A DNA stretch of 64,000 nt from Nonlabens sp. Ci31. Its GTDB lineage: Bacteria; Bacteroidota; Bacteroidia; Flavobacteriales; Flavobacteriaceae. The position numbers and the translations under genes were made by a program. Below are positions 26,625 through 34,841 of this stretch, piece by piece. The first letter of the stretch is position 1. The number at the start of each line of letters is the position of its first letter. The notes under the pieces were generated by a model. The model saw nothing but the letters and a program-made list of their open reading frames with translations, had not been told where the DNA came from and did not search any database. The stretch covers positions 124,001 through 188,000 of the forward strand of contig NZ_CP043633.1 of NCBI RefSeq assembly GCF_012974865.1, written 5' to 3'.

Positions 26625-27959
26625 CTAAAACAACCCTTCTTGCAACCACAATCGTTGGAACTTTCCATCAGCATCATAACGACTGGCCTGGAATTCTATA
26701 TTAAAGGTTCTGTTTCTAGGGTCGTTCCCTACGCCGCTATTATACATCCAATTGCCATAATTGGAATGTACATCGTAATCGATAAGAATGTGTTCAAAAT
26801 AAGCAGCCCCGATACGCCAGTCTTGTTCTTTGTGCATGGACCAATAACTCGCCACATTCTGTCTACCTCGGTTGCTCATAAATCCAGTAGCTGCGAGTTC
26901 TTTCATGTTTGCATTTACAAAAGGCTCGTGCGTTTCTCCTTCCATCCATTTTTTAAGCTCGCGCTCATTGGATTTCCACTCGTAATCATTTTGAAGTATA
27001 CCACCTATTTGAAAAATTTGGCTTTCATGCTTCAAAGAAACATACTTAAAAAAGTCTCTCCATATCAATTCAAAAATGAGCCAGTAGGTATCTTGATTTT
27101 TCTTGATTTCTTTTTCAAATCGTTTTACTTCGTGATAAATCTGCTTAGCAGAGATACAACCTATCGCCAGCCATGCGCTGAACTTACTGCTGTAATCAAT
27201 TCCGACCAGTCCATTTCTGGTCTTTTTATAATATTGAAGTTTCTTCGTTTGCCAGAAATAGTGATCCAATCGTTCCCAGGCGGCAGTCTCGCCACCATTC
27301 CATGGAAAAGCACTGCGACTGTCTTTTTCAAAGTCCTCTAACCCCAATTCTTTTAAAGTTGGAATTTGAGTTTGCGCTACTTCTGGAAGTTCTTGAGAGT
27401 AATTTTTGATATCGACCAATTCTCTGACCTCACTCTGCTTTTCACACTTCTTTCTAAATTCTGTAAAAACTCTAGGCAACTGACTCCAGTTTTCAAAAGG
27501 GACCTCTTCTGGATGAAACAGGAACTGATCGTATACTCGATGCCCTTTTACTTTATCTTTTAATCCTGCACTTTCCATCGCCTTTCCTAAATCTTCTTCT
27601 TGTTTCAACTCATCTCGCGTCCATTCCTTTTGGAGATAAATAGTTGAAATAGAGTGTTGAACTATCAATTCTGGGATAACGGTGGCTGGTGTTGCATGAA
27701 ATATCAAAAGCGGAATGTGGTGCTTTTCAAGATGAGCACGCAAATCCTCCAAGGCTTCTCTAATAAACTGCGCTCGATATTTTCCTGTTTTACCAAAGGG
27801 AAGTTTGATATCCAGATCAAATCCGAAATCACTTGCTGAATAAAATGCGGGATCAAAACAGTACACCCCAATAACATCCCCCTCCTTCTCACAAGCCGCT
27901 TTTAAGCTTTGATTATCTGCTACTCTTAAATCATTTCTAAACCAAACTAGGTTGTTCAT
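26625..27959 (-). CDS. DASH-type cryptochrome
   Basis: 444 residues. The N-terminal photolyase domain starts MNNLVWFRNDLRVADNQSL, and the FAD-binding domain carries KTRNGLVGIDYSSKFSAWLA, LIFELIWRDFFKYVSLKH and the strongly conserved GFMSNRGRQNVASYW and NYGNWMYNSGVGNDPRNRTF stretches that mark Cry-DASH. Family members bind FAD and a folate antenna and repair cyclobutane dimers mainly in single-stranded DNA or sense blue light. It lies between two copies of the composite repeat. Confidence 0.95.
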   Translation of the reverse strand: MNNLVWFRNDLRVADNQSLKAACEKEGDVIGVYCFDPAFYSASDFGFDLDIKLPFGKTGKYRAQFIREALEDLRAHLEKHHIPLLIFHATPATVIPELIVQHSISTIYLQKEWTRDELKQEEDLGKAMESAGLKDKVKGHRVYDQFLFHPEEVPFENWSQLPRVFTEFRKKCEKQSEVRELVDIKNYSQELPEVAQTQIPTLKELGLEDFEKDSRSAFPWNGGETAAWERLDHYFWQTKKLQYYKKTRNGLVGIDYSSKFSAWLAIGCISAKQIYHEVKRFEKEIKKNQDTYWLIFELIWRDFFKYVSLKHESQIFQIGGILQNDYEWKSNERELKKWMEGETHEPFVNANMKELAATGFMSNRGRQNVASYWSMHKEQDWRIGAAYFEHILIDYDVHSNYGNWMYNSGVGNDPRNRTFNIEFQASRYDADGKFQRLWLQEGLF

Positions 27960-28371
27960 ACTATTTTTTATTTGTCAAACCGTTGAAGAACGGTTTCGCT
28001 ATATACGGTGTCCATAATTGTTTAAAATCATCCTCTAAGGGCAGAATCAACGCTGCCTTTGTGAATTATTCTGACGCCTCACAGCGTTTTTTATTGCGCC
28101 GAATGAATTCGGCTTCTTGTTCCATTTTCGAGTTCGAGTTCAAATTCGAGTTCGAATTCAATTTCAATTTCAATTTCAAGAAGGCAGAATGAATTATGCC
28201 TCTATAAATTATAATGTCGCCTTGCGGCGTTCTTTTATTGAGCCGAATGAATTCGGCATACCTGATATTGAACCAATTTCATTTTAACTCGTTTTTAATT
28301 TCAAATCATCAAATCAATAAACGTTTTCGACTATCGCTCCAACTGCATTATCAAATTACCACATCGTCAAA
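27960..28371. repeat. Composite multi-hairpin intergenic repeat, copy 2
   Basis: Starts with aaccgttgaagaacggtt (about 27978-27996). It continues with a degenerate GGCAGAAT..CTGCC arm (28040-28057), CGCCTCACAGCG (28075-28086), GCCGAATGAATTCGGC (28098-28113), nine TTCGAG/TTCAAT hexamers (28127-28180), GGCAGAATGAATTATGCC (28183-28200), CGCCTTGCGGCG (28218-28229) and GCCGAATGAATTCGGC (28242-28257). No gene seen. Confidence 0.85.
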
Positions 28372-28515
28372 TCATTTATTGGAACTGCATTTCTTACTGC
28401 AGTACTTGACCGTTTCCCAATTCTTTTCCCACTTTTTGCGCCAGGTGAATTCGCGTTCACAAACCGGACAAACCTTGGTAGGTAACTGATGCTGATTACG
28501 TGCTTTTTGTTTCAT
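28372..28515 (-). CDS. DUF2256 zinc-ribbon-like protein
   Basis: 47 residues, basic, with two Cys pairs (CPVC at 16-19 and a later CSKKC) forming a likely zinc ribbon. The [16 protein letters not shown] segment is diagnostic of DUF2256. This family is repeatedly encoded beside photolyase/cryptochrome genes; its biochemical role is not known to me. Here it sits between Cry-DASH and a flavin reductase-like gene, all on one strand, consistent with that association. Confidence 0.88.
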   Translation of the reverse strand: MKQKARNQHQLPTKVCPVCEREFTWRKKWEKNWETVKYCSKKCSSNK

Positions 28516-28876
28516 AACATTTTCTGCATAAACGCAAATCTCTTTTAATAGTCAAGCCGTTGCAGAACGGTTTCGCTATATAATGTCTCTATAGTCTTTT
28601 AAAATCATCCTCAAAGACAGAATAAATGCTGCCTCTATGAAATTATAATATCGCCTCACGGCGTTTTTTTATGACAACGAATGGAGGCAGAATGAATTCT
28701 GCCTCTGTGAAATTATTTTGTCGCCTCACGGCGTTTATTTATGACACCGAATGGAGGCAGAATGAATTCTGCCTCTGTGAAATTATTTTGTCGCCTCACG
28801 GCGTTTTTTTATGGCGCCGAATGAATTCGGCTTCTTTGTTTCATTTTCAAGTTCGAGTTCGAGTTCGAATTCAAGT
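28516..28876. repeat. Composite multi-hairpin intergenic repeat, copy 3, with three 70-bp tandem units
   Basis: Opens with gccgttgcagaacggttt (about 28556). Three tandem 70-bp units then cover about 28611-28680, 28681-28750 and 28751-28820; the last two are nearly identical and each holds the GGCAGAATGAATTCTGCC and CGCCTCACGGCG hairpins. GCCGAATGAATTCGGC (28816-28831) and five TTCAAG/TTCGAG hexamers (28846-28875) end it at the stop of the flavin reductase-like gene. Confidence 0.85.
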
Positions 28877-29536
28877 TCACTCCTCCTTCCCGGTTTTCAT
28901 AGAGATTTCTTCCAGGTCTTTATCCAGTTGTGCATAGCTGAGTCTCTTTTCTACTTTGGCGACAGCATAACCGTCCAGACCATTTATAGTAACTGTTCCA
29001 GCTTTTCCCAGATCCACCCAACCATCTTCTGCCAAGTGATCTTCATTCAAAAAGATATCGGTAATTTTACAAATCACCAGTATGCATTTGTTTTCTTCTA
29101 AGTAATATTCATTCACATATTCTGCTGCGAGTTGCACCGGAGCCTCTTTTACAAAAGGGGTTGAAAACCCATCTCTTTCTATCTTTGCAATAGCCAACTT
29201 CTCAAATTCAGAAATAGAAGCATCGTACTTGGAACTGGATTGATGAGCGTGATCTATCAAGGATTGAGGTAGGTGATTGAGTGTGATCTTACCCGTTTCT
29301 TTAAGGTTATAATAGGTATGACCTACACCATGTCCTAAGGGTCTTTGCACAAAACTAAATAGCGCCGGATTGCTCCCTAAATGAGTCACACTGCTAAAAA
29401 CAGCCACATTATCTACACCATCTTTTGATCGAGTGGCCAGTAAATTAGCACTTTTAAATCCCGTGATACTGTTCACCAAGTTGCCCCGATAAATGCGTTC
29501 ATAATTCTGAAGTTCTTCAAGGCCGATGTGTTTCAT
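28877..29536 (-). CDS. Flavin reductase-like FMN-binding protein
   Basis: 219 residues with the split-barrel fold of the flavin reductase-like family: NSITGFKSANLLATRSKDG (about 22-40), SVTHLGSNPALFSFVQRP, and later ITLNHLPQSL. Such proteins bind FMN and often reduce flavins with NAD(P)H. In this cluster a role in supplying or handling flavin for the photolyases is attractive but unproven. A TATCTTTG -7 box (29554-29561, minus strand) lies about 20 bp upstream, so it may be the first gene of the light cluster transcript. Confidence 0.85.
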   Translation of the reverse strand: MKHIGLEELQNYERIYRGNLVNSITGFKSANLLATRSKDGVDNVAVFSSVTHLGSNPALFSFVQRPLGHGVGHTYYNLKETGKITLNHLPQSLIDHAHQSSSKYDASISEFEKLAIAKIERDGFSTPFVKEAPVQLAAEYVNEYYLEENKCILVICKITDIFLNEDHLAEDGWVDLGKAGTVTINGLDGYAVAKVEKRLSYAQLDKDLEEISMKTGKEE

Positions 29537-29553
29537 TGTTTAACTTATATCTT

Positions 29554-29561
29554 CAAAGATA
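29554..29561 (-). promoter_or_regulatory. Putative -7 box for the flavin reductase-like gene
   Basis: TATCTTTG on the minus strand fits TAnnTTTG, about 20 bp before the ATG at 29536. Confidence 0.4.
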
Positions 29562-29618
29562 AAACAAAACCCTTTTGTATGTGGTTTTTGAAATGTTTAA
29601 ACTTTATTAAATTGCTGT

Positions 29619-30413
29619 ATGGATTTACAAAAGGTATTTGAGCTCAACAAAGAAACTTGGAATACCAAAACAGGTATTCATTATGAAAGTAAATTTTATG
29701 ATAAGCAAGCTTTCGCGAAAGCGAGAAACTCATTAAACTCCTACGAGATCAACGCCCTTGGCGAGGTAACCGGCAAGAGTTTACTGCACTTGCAATGCCA
29801 CTTCGGACAAGACTCATTGAGTTGGGCAAATAAAGGCGCACAAGTAACCGCTGTGGACATCTCTGATAAAGCCATCGAGTTAGGAAAAAAACTAAGCGCC
29901 GAATTAGAACTGCCAGTCGACTTTGTGTGCTGTAATGTTTTGGAGACTTCGCAACATGTAAAAGAGCAATTTGACATTGTTTTTACGAGTTATGGCAGCA
30001 TAGGCTGGTTGCCAGATTTAAAACCTTGGGCGCAAATGATAGCCGAAAGATTACGGCCTGGCGGCCTTTTTTATATGGTGGAGTTCCATCCTATTTTATG
30101 GATGTTTCACTACAGTAAAGAAAAACCTATTTTAACATACCATTATTCACAAAACGAAGCCATCTACGATGAATATCCCGGCACCTATGCAGATCCTACT
30201 TCAAAAATGATTTCTAAAGAGTACGGATGGAACCATTCTTTGAGCGAAGTGATCCAGTCCTTACTTGATGCAGGTCTAACTTTAGAGCTTTTTGCTGAGC
30301 ACGATGGCAGTCCCTATGATGTATTTCCTGATATGGAATTGCATGATGACGGACTTTATTATATTAAGGATGGATTAAACCCTTCGATTTTTGAGGTTAA
30401 GGTTAGGAAGTAG
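29619..30413 (+). CDS. Class I SAM-dependent methyltransferase
   Basis: 264 residues. Motif I is LLHLQCHFGQDSLSWA (55-70), the acidic end of strand 2 is VTAVDISDKAIELG (77-90) and motif IV is FDIVFTSYGSIGWL. This HFGQ-type group is widespread in Bacteroidota; substrate unknown. The iterated palindrome (29709-29722) is read AFAKA at residues 31-35, in the lid helix ahead of motif I. Divergent from the light cluster and monocistronic. Confidence 0.88.
   Translation: MDLQKVFELNKETWNTKTGIHYESKFYDKQAFAKARNSLNSYEINALGEVTGKSLLHLQCHFGQDSLSWANKGAQVTAVDISDKAIELGKKLSAELELPVDFVCCNVLETSQHVKEQFDIVFTSYGSIGWLPDLKPWAQMIAERLRPGGLFYMVEFHPILWMFHYSKEKPILTYHYSQNEAIYDEYPGTYADPTSKMISKEYGWNHSLSEVIQSLLDAGLTLELFAEHDGSPYDVFPDMELHDDGLYYIKDGLNPSIFEVKVRK
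29709..29722. repeat. Iterated palindrome GCTTTCGCGAAAGC
   Basis: Perfect copy in the methyltransferase gene, read AFAKA. Confidence 0.95.
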
Positions 30414-30749
30414 AAATAAGAATATCGATTATGGAGTATAGATGCTTTAACTGCTGAAAAGAGACCAGAAACAAGAAACGAGAGAAAAGAGGAGTCGCTT
30501 TCTCTTCGATAAATCTCGTGACAACCGATCCTATTTTGTTTTCCCAGAAAATTTGGGCTCTAGGCTTTATAATTAAAGAAAGGTATCTGTATACAAATTT
30601 ATCTGGGATCCACTAAGGGTCGAAATACTCAAAAATACAGTCTAAAGATACAAGACTTTTGAGTTAAATATAATTCTGAAACAGCAAGACAAAAAAAATC
30701 CCTTTTCAATAACTTGAAAAGGGATTTTTCTATAGAATGAAATGTATCT
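30414..30749. terminator. Convergent-gene spacer with a two-way terminator at 30694-30729
   Basis: A strong hairpin AAAAATCCCTTTTCAA / TTGAAAAGGGATTTTT with a 4-base loop lies near the right edge. It has A- and T-runs on both sides, so it can end transcription of both the methyltransferase (+) and the DUF1508 gene (-). I see nothing recognisable in the rest of the spacer. Confidence 0.8.
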
Positions 30750-31076
30750 CTAAGAGTCCACCACTTCTGCATCTGGTGCATTTTTCATAACGCTTTGGAT
30801 ACCATTATCTCGAGCACTTTCTGACTCGTACATTTCGCTTTTTCCTATGACTTGACCATTGGTAGCGGTAAGGTTAAAATAAGGCTTTCCAGAAGTACTT
30901 ACTCCTTTAGTATAGCGCTTCTCCTCTTGCGAATTCTTACGAACCGACTCCATACCATTATCCAGAGCTGCTTTAGTCTTATAGCCTTCACTAGCTAATA
31001 TATTTTGCCCATTACCTGCTTTTAATCTAAAGCGGTATTCTTCTGATTTATTTTTATAAACTTCAAATTTTCCCAT
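30750..31076 (-). CDS. YegP-type DUF1508 protein
   Basis: 108 residues made of two tandem DUF1508 repeats: FEVYKNKSEEYRFRLKAGNG then ILASEGYKTKAALDNGMESV, and KPYFNLTATNGQVIGKSEMY then SARDNGIQSVMKNA. This small alpha-beta fold occurs widely and has no established function. Length and the two-repeat layout are normal for the family. It ends just before a strong terminator. Confidence 0.9.
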   Translation of the reverse strand: MGKFEVYKNKSEEYRFRLKAGNGQNILASEGYKTKAALDNGMESVRKNSQEEKRYTKGVSTSGKPYFNLTATNGQVIGKSEMYESESARDNGIQSVMKNAPDAEVVDS

Positions 31077-31131
31077 GTCCGTATCTTTTATATGGATGCT
31101 AAAGATAAAATACTTCTTGGAAATCTAAAAA

Positions 31132-33342
31132 TTAAAACCTAGCTATTAATCCAGCGTTGATACCAAACGGGTGTCCAGGTCGCAAACCAGCTGGTTGTCG
31201 AGACACTGCATACTCATTATCCAATACATTAATCATGTTTAAAGTACCAGTCAGGTTTTTATTGAAATTATACCTTCCAGAAATATCAATTATAAAATTA
31301 CGATCTACCCTTTCTGAAGCTATCGTATTACCTGATCCAGCAACAGTTCTCATTTCTCCTACAAATCTAGCATTGGCATTGATATCAAATTTTGAATGTG
31401 ACAGACCTGCAAGAAAACTCCATTGATTTTCTGCGATATAAGGAATTTCATCTCCTATGACTACCTCTCCATAAACGTTGCTATCAAAAGCATTTTGGAA
31501 CTCGGTTTGTGTATGAGTGTAGTTCAAGGTAAGTGGTAATGACCAATTACTATTCCCCTCGAATAGATCATAAGAAAAACTTACTTCTATTCCAGCGACA
31601 TTTACTTCTCCAGCGTTGAACATATCTGTCGTTCCTCCACCACCGATTGCGGCGAGATCACTTCCTAATAAATTGCTGTAATCATTAAAAAATACCGTAG
31701 TTTCTCCTCTTAATCCTTTTATAAGAAAACGAGAACCTAATTCATAGTTAATACTTTCTTCCGCATCTGCATCAGGTGCACTTCCCGGAGGGGAAAATCC
31801 TTTATGAACACCTCCAAAGAAAGACCATAGATTATTGATGCGGTAATTTGCTCCTACTCCAGGAATAAAAACATTAACGCTATTTTCCCGAGAGCTCAAG
31901 CTTGCACCAGTGCGACCAGGATCATTACTTCCGTAATTATCTCTAGTAAGGGTGATATCCTCATATCTCAAACCTGGAGTTAATGTTAACTTTCCAAAGT
32001 TTGCTTTGTAGAGGGCATGAAAAGCAATCGCTTCGGCATCTGACACACGGTTAGCATCTGTACCTCTAGTGGCCGGAGAAGTTAGCGCTAACTGACCGTT
32101 TTCTACACCGTATAAATCCACCCATTGGAAGCGATCTTCTTGATCTGTATGGTAACGTACCCCTAATTCTAGATCACTCAAAATATCATTGCCGAATCTT
32201 AGATTCACCTTAGATTGAACTCCTCTAGAATAATACACTCGATTGTTTGCTTTTACTCCCAAAACATCTTCGGCAGTATCTTGTCCACTAGAAATAGCAT
32301 TGTATTCACTTGCGTAAGTCGTGGGATCTGTAAGTATGTTATTAATGGATACCCTACCATTTCCAGTATTTACATAATCGAGTTTGTACCAGTTTCTTTT
32401 AAAGTTATTAGAATAAGCTGTAGTTTGAACCGTAATATTATGAGCAGGCTTGATAAGGTGTGTCAATTGAATTTGATCGTGCTCAGTGACAATATTATCA
32501 ACTGCACTACCTAAGTACCTTCTGTAAGGATTTGTTTCAAAATCTGCGTCAGTGAGACCTAAATAAGTTTCCTTATCTAAGCCTTCACTGTACTGTAACT
32601 TTAAAGTTAACGATTGCTGGATTTTTGCAGACGCCTTTGACCTGTAACTTAATTTTCCACTGTAATCATTGCGATCAAAACCGGTGTTTCCTCCATTATC
32701 TATACTTTTAAATCCGTCACTACTGAAGTTTAAAAAATCTACCATATAACCCCATTGTTCTCCACTGTCACCTATACGCAGTTCAGTCTGTCTTGAATTA
32801 TAGTTCCCCATACTCATTCGAGCGTAACCATTTAACTCATTAGGTATAGAGCTAGATACAAAATTGATGGCCCCACCAGTAGTAAAAGGTCCATATTGCA
32901 CCTGACTGCTACCCTTTAACACTTCTATAGCTTCCATACGAGCTATATTAGGAAAATAATAAGCTGCAGGAGCTGAGTAAGGAGCTGGAGCGATAAGCAC
33001 CCCGTCTTCCATCAAGGTTATTTTTGAAGATCGCTCAGCTTGTGTACCTCTTAATGAGATATTAGGTCGCAATCCAAAACCATCCTCTTCTGTAACGTTT
33101 ACACCAGGAATAGAGAGCAAAGCTCTGTTCACGTCCGTATAATTAAATTTGCTCAGGTCTGTTGAAGACATATAGTAAGAGGATCCTGTTCTATTCTGAG
33201 CTTCAAACTTACTTCCTATGAGAGAATTAGGCTTGAGATGAATCACTTTTAGATTCTTAACAGAATCTACTGGTTGTTCGTTTTGGGCCTGTGATAGTTG
33301 AATACTGACAACTATAACAACGAGACTTAGTATTCTTTTCAT
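31132..33342 (-). CDS. FecA-like TonB-dependent receptor
   Basis: 736 residues with a signal peptide (ending LSQAQ). There is no carboxypeptidase-like domain; the plug begins at about 55 (NRALLSIPGVNVTEEDGFGL, then ISLRGTQAERSSKITLMEDG and VLKGSSQVQYGPFTTGGAIN). This arrangement is typical of FecA/ferric-citrate or siderophore receptors. The barrel ends in GINAGLIARF. Two related AT-rich dyads lie at the promoter and at the start codon (33343-33413), fitting metal-dependent repression. Iron-chelate uptake is inferred from family resemblance. Confidence 0.9.
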   Translation of the reverse strand: MKRILSLVVIVVSIQLSQAQNEQPVDSVKNLKVIHLKPNSLIGSKFEAQNRTGSSYYMSSTDLSKFNYTDVNRALLSIPGVNVTEEDGFGLRPNISLRGTQAERSSKITLMEDGVLIAPAPYSAPAAYYFPNIARMEAIEVLKGSSQVQYGPFTTGGAINFVSSSIPNELNGYARMSMGNYNSRQTELRIGDSGEQWGYMVDFLNFSSDGFKSIDNGGNTGFDRNDYSGKLSYRSKASAKIQQSLTLKLQYSEGLDKETYLGLTDADFETNPYRRYLGSAVDNIVTEHDQIQLTHLIKPAHNITVQTTAYSNNFKRNWYKLDYVNTGNGRVSINNILTDPTTYASEYNAISSGQDTAEDVLGVKANNRVYYSRGVQSKVNLRFGNDILSDLELGVRYHTDQEDRFQWVDLYGVENGQLALTSPATRGTDANRVSDAEAIAFHALYKANFGKLTLTPGLRYEDITLTRDNYGSNDPGRTGASLSSRENSVNVFIPGVGANYRINNLWSFFGGVHKGFSPPGSAPDADAEESINYELGSRFLIKGLRGETTVFFNDYSNLLGSDLAAIGGGGTTDMFNAGEVNVAGIEVSFSYDLFEGNSNWSLPLTLNYTHTQTEFQNAFDSNVYGEVVIGDEIPYIAENQWSFLAGLSHSKFDINANARFVGEMRTVAGSGNTIASERVDRNFIIDISGRYNFNKNLTGTLNMINVLDNEYAVSRQPAGLRPGHPFGINAGLIARF

Positions 33343-33413
33343 TTATTTAGATTAAGTATAAATAGAGTTTTAAATTCGGCTGCAAATTTAAAACGCTTAT
33401 TTAGATTAAATAA
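33343..33413 (-). promoter_or_regulatory. Promoter with two operator-like dyads upstream of the FecA-like receptor
   Basis: A perfect dyad TTATTTA-GAT-TAAATAA lies at 33397-33413, and an imperfect copy TTATTTA-GAT-TAAGTAT at 33343-33359, touching the start codon. Between them 33383-33390 reads TAAATTTG on the minus strand, a -7 box, so the perfect dyad falls in the -33/-7 spacer. The layout is that of a repressor-controlled promoter. Confidence 0.6.
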
Positions 33414-33694
33414 ACATAAGGGCTAGTTTTAACAATTGTTATTACTTATACCAAGACGCAAAATCATTGATAAAATATATAGAATGATTCTAAATAAGTC
33501 TTTTCTAACTGATAGGTAGGTGGATACTCATCTGTTTTGTTGAATGATCTGTTGGGAAGTTTCGCTTTCGCGAAAGCGAAAAAATAAAAAATAAAAACTT
33601 GATCATACCCTACATAAAAATTACTGCCACTTTCATTGATCAGACTTAGGGTATATCTATAGAAAACAATTTGGTCCAGACAACTATCAACGAC
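33414..33694. other. Spacer with an intergenic copy of the iterated palindrome
   Basis: GCTTTCGCGAAAGC at 33564-33577, here extended to TTCGCTTTCGCGAAAGCGAA (20-bp perfect palindrome). No gene was recognised. Confidence 0.8.
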
Positions 33695-34390
33695 TTAGAC
33701 CAACTCTGCTTCAAAAAGCTCTGTAAAATAAATTTTGATTTTGGACTTCACTTCTTCTAGGTCTACTTCCCTCTTCAATTCTGTAGCTAGAGAAGTCACT
33801 GCTTTATCGTCAATACCGCATGGAATGATATGATCAAAGTACCCCAAATTTGTATTGACATTAAAGGCAAAACCGTGCATGGTCACCCAACGACTTGCGC
33901 GAACTCCTAGAGCACAAATCTTGCGAGCAAATGGAGTTCCTACATCCAGCCACACGCCAGTCTCTCCATCACTACGTTCTCCTTTGAGGCCATAATCGGC
34001 TAGGATTTTAATGAAAATTTCTTCTAGAAAACGAAGGTATTTGTGAATGTCGGTAAAGAAATTGTCCAGATCGAGAATGGGATAGCCCGTAATCTGTCCA
34101 GGCCCGTGATAGGTAATATCACCACCTCGATTGATCTTGTAAAAAGTAGCTCCTATTTTTTCAAGCAAAGCTTTATTTGCCAGTAGATTTTCAAGATCAC
34201 CACTTTTACCTAAGGTATACACGTGATCGTGTTCTACAAAAAGTAAATGGTTAGATGTCTCCAGTCCAGCATCTTCTCGTCTGTTTTTGATTTTAGTATT
34301 TAGAACATTCTTAAAAAGTTCTTCTTGGTAATCCCAAGTCTCCTTGTAATCCTTGCGACCTAGATCCTGAAAATTAACTTTTTTATTCAT
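33695..34390 (-). CDS. lipB: Octanoyl-[acyl-carrier-protein]:protein N-octanoyltransferase LipB
   Basis: Transfers octanoate from ACP to lipoyl domains, the first step of lipoate synthesis. 231 residues. HDHVYTLGKSGD (54-65), NRGGDITYHGPGQITGYPIL (87-106) and the catalytic pair Lys157 (ARKICALGVR) and Cys191 (IIPCGI) are all present. It should act on the E2 lipoyl domain encoded at 59895-61220 among others. A TACCTTTG -7 box (34395-34402, minus strand) is 5 bp upstream of the ATG, implying a nearly leaderless message. Confidence 0.96.
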   Translation of the reverse strand: MNKKVNFQDLGRKDYKETWDYQEELFKNVLNTKIKNRREDAGLETSNHLLFVEHDHVYTLGKSGDLENLLANKALLEKIGATFYKINRGGDITYHGPGQITGYPILDLDNFFTDIHKYLRFLEEIFIKILADYGLKGERSDGETGVWLDVGTPFARKICALGVRASRWVTMHGFAFNVNTNLGYFDHIIPCGIDDKAVTSLATELKREVDLEEVKSKIKIYFTELFEAELV

Positions 34391-34394
34391 GTTA

Positions 34395-34402
34395 CAAAGG
34401 TA
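34395..34402 (-). promoter_or_regulatory. Putative lipB -7 promoter box
   Basis: TACCTTTG on the minus strand, matching TAnnTTTG, only 4 bp before the lipB start codon. Confidence 0.45.
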
Positions 34403-34441
34403 AAAGTAAGAAGTCGGTTTACCTTGAAGATAGTATAAGAT

Positions 34442-34600
34442 TTACCTATCTGGATTATTCAAAATAATCAAGGCAGCAATCACACCAGGAATCCAACCTA
34501 GTAGGGTGAGAATAAAAACAATAATAATAGAACCGCAACCTTTGCCTATAACAGCTAGTGGTGGGAAGATAACAGAAAGAATAACACGCCAGATGCTCAT
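34442..34600 (-). CDS. YqaE/Pmp3-family small membrane protein
   Basis: 52 residues with two transmembrane helices. The family signature is plain: MSIWRVILSVIFPPLAVIGK, then GCGSIIIVFILTLLGWIPGV and IAALIILNN. Pmp3/YqaE proteins are proteolipids linked to membrane potential and salt or cold stress in yeast and plants; the bacterial role is poorly known. Its ATG is 3 bp from a 34-unit heptamer array (34604-34841) that occupies the whole promoter/leader position, so expression may depend on repeat length. Confidence 0.9.
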   Translation of the reverse strand: MSIWRVILSVIFPPLAVIGKGCGSIIIVFILTLLGWIPGVIAALIILNNPDR

Positions 34601-34603
34601 AAA

Positions 34604-34841
34604 TTGATTATTGATTATTGATTATTGGTTATTGGTTATTGGTTATTGGTTATTGGTTATTGGTTATTGGTTATTGGTTATTGGTTATTGGTTATTGGTT
34701 ATTGGTTATTGGTTATTGGTTATTGGTTATTGGTTATTGGTTATTGGTTATTGGTTATTGGTTATTGGTTATTGGTTATTGGTTATTGGTTATTGGTTAT
34801 TGGTTATTGGTTATTGGTTATTGGTTATTGGTTATTGGTTA
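34604..34841. repeat. Heptamer tandem array, 3 x TTGATTA then 31 x TTGGTTA
   Basis: Three TTGATTA units (34604-34624) are followed by 31 uninterrupted perfect TTGGTTA units (34625-34841). Since 7 is not a multiple of 3 and no stop arises, all three forward frames stay open as a GYWLLVI repeat; I regard those frames as artefacts. The array abuts the YqaE-like gene start on the minus strand, where it reads TAACCAA. Confidence 0.97.

Noticed and set aside
26221..28876. Possible CRISPR-like array in the photolyase cluster gaps
   Set aside because: Repeats are hairpin mosaics with 70-bp units and no unique equal-length spacers, and no cas genes are present.
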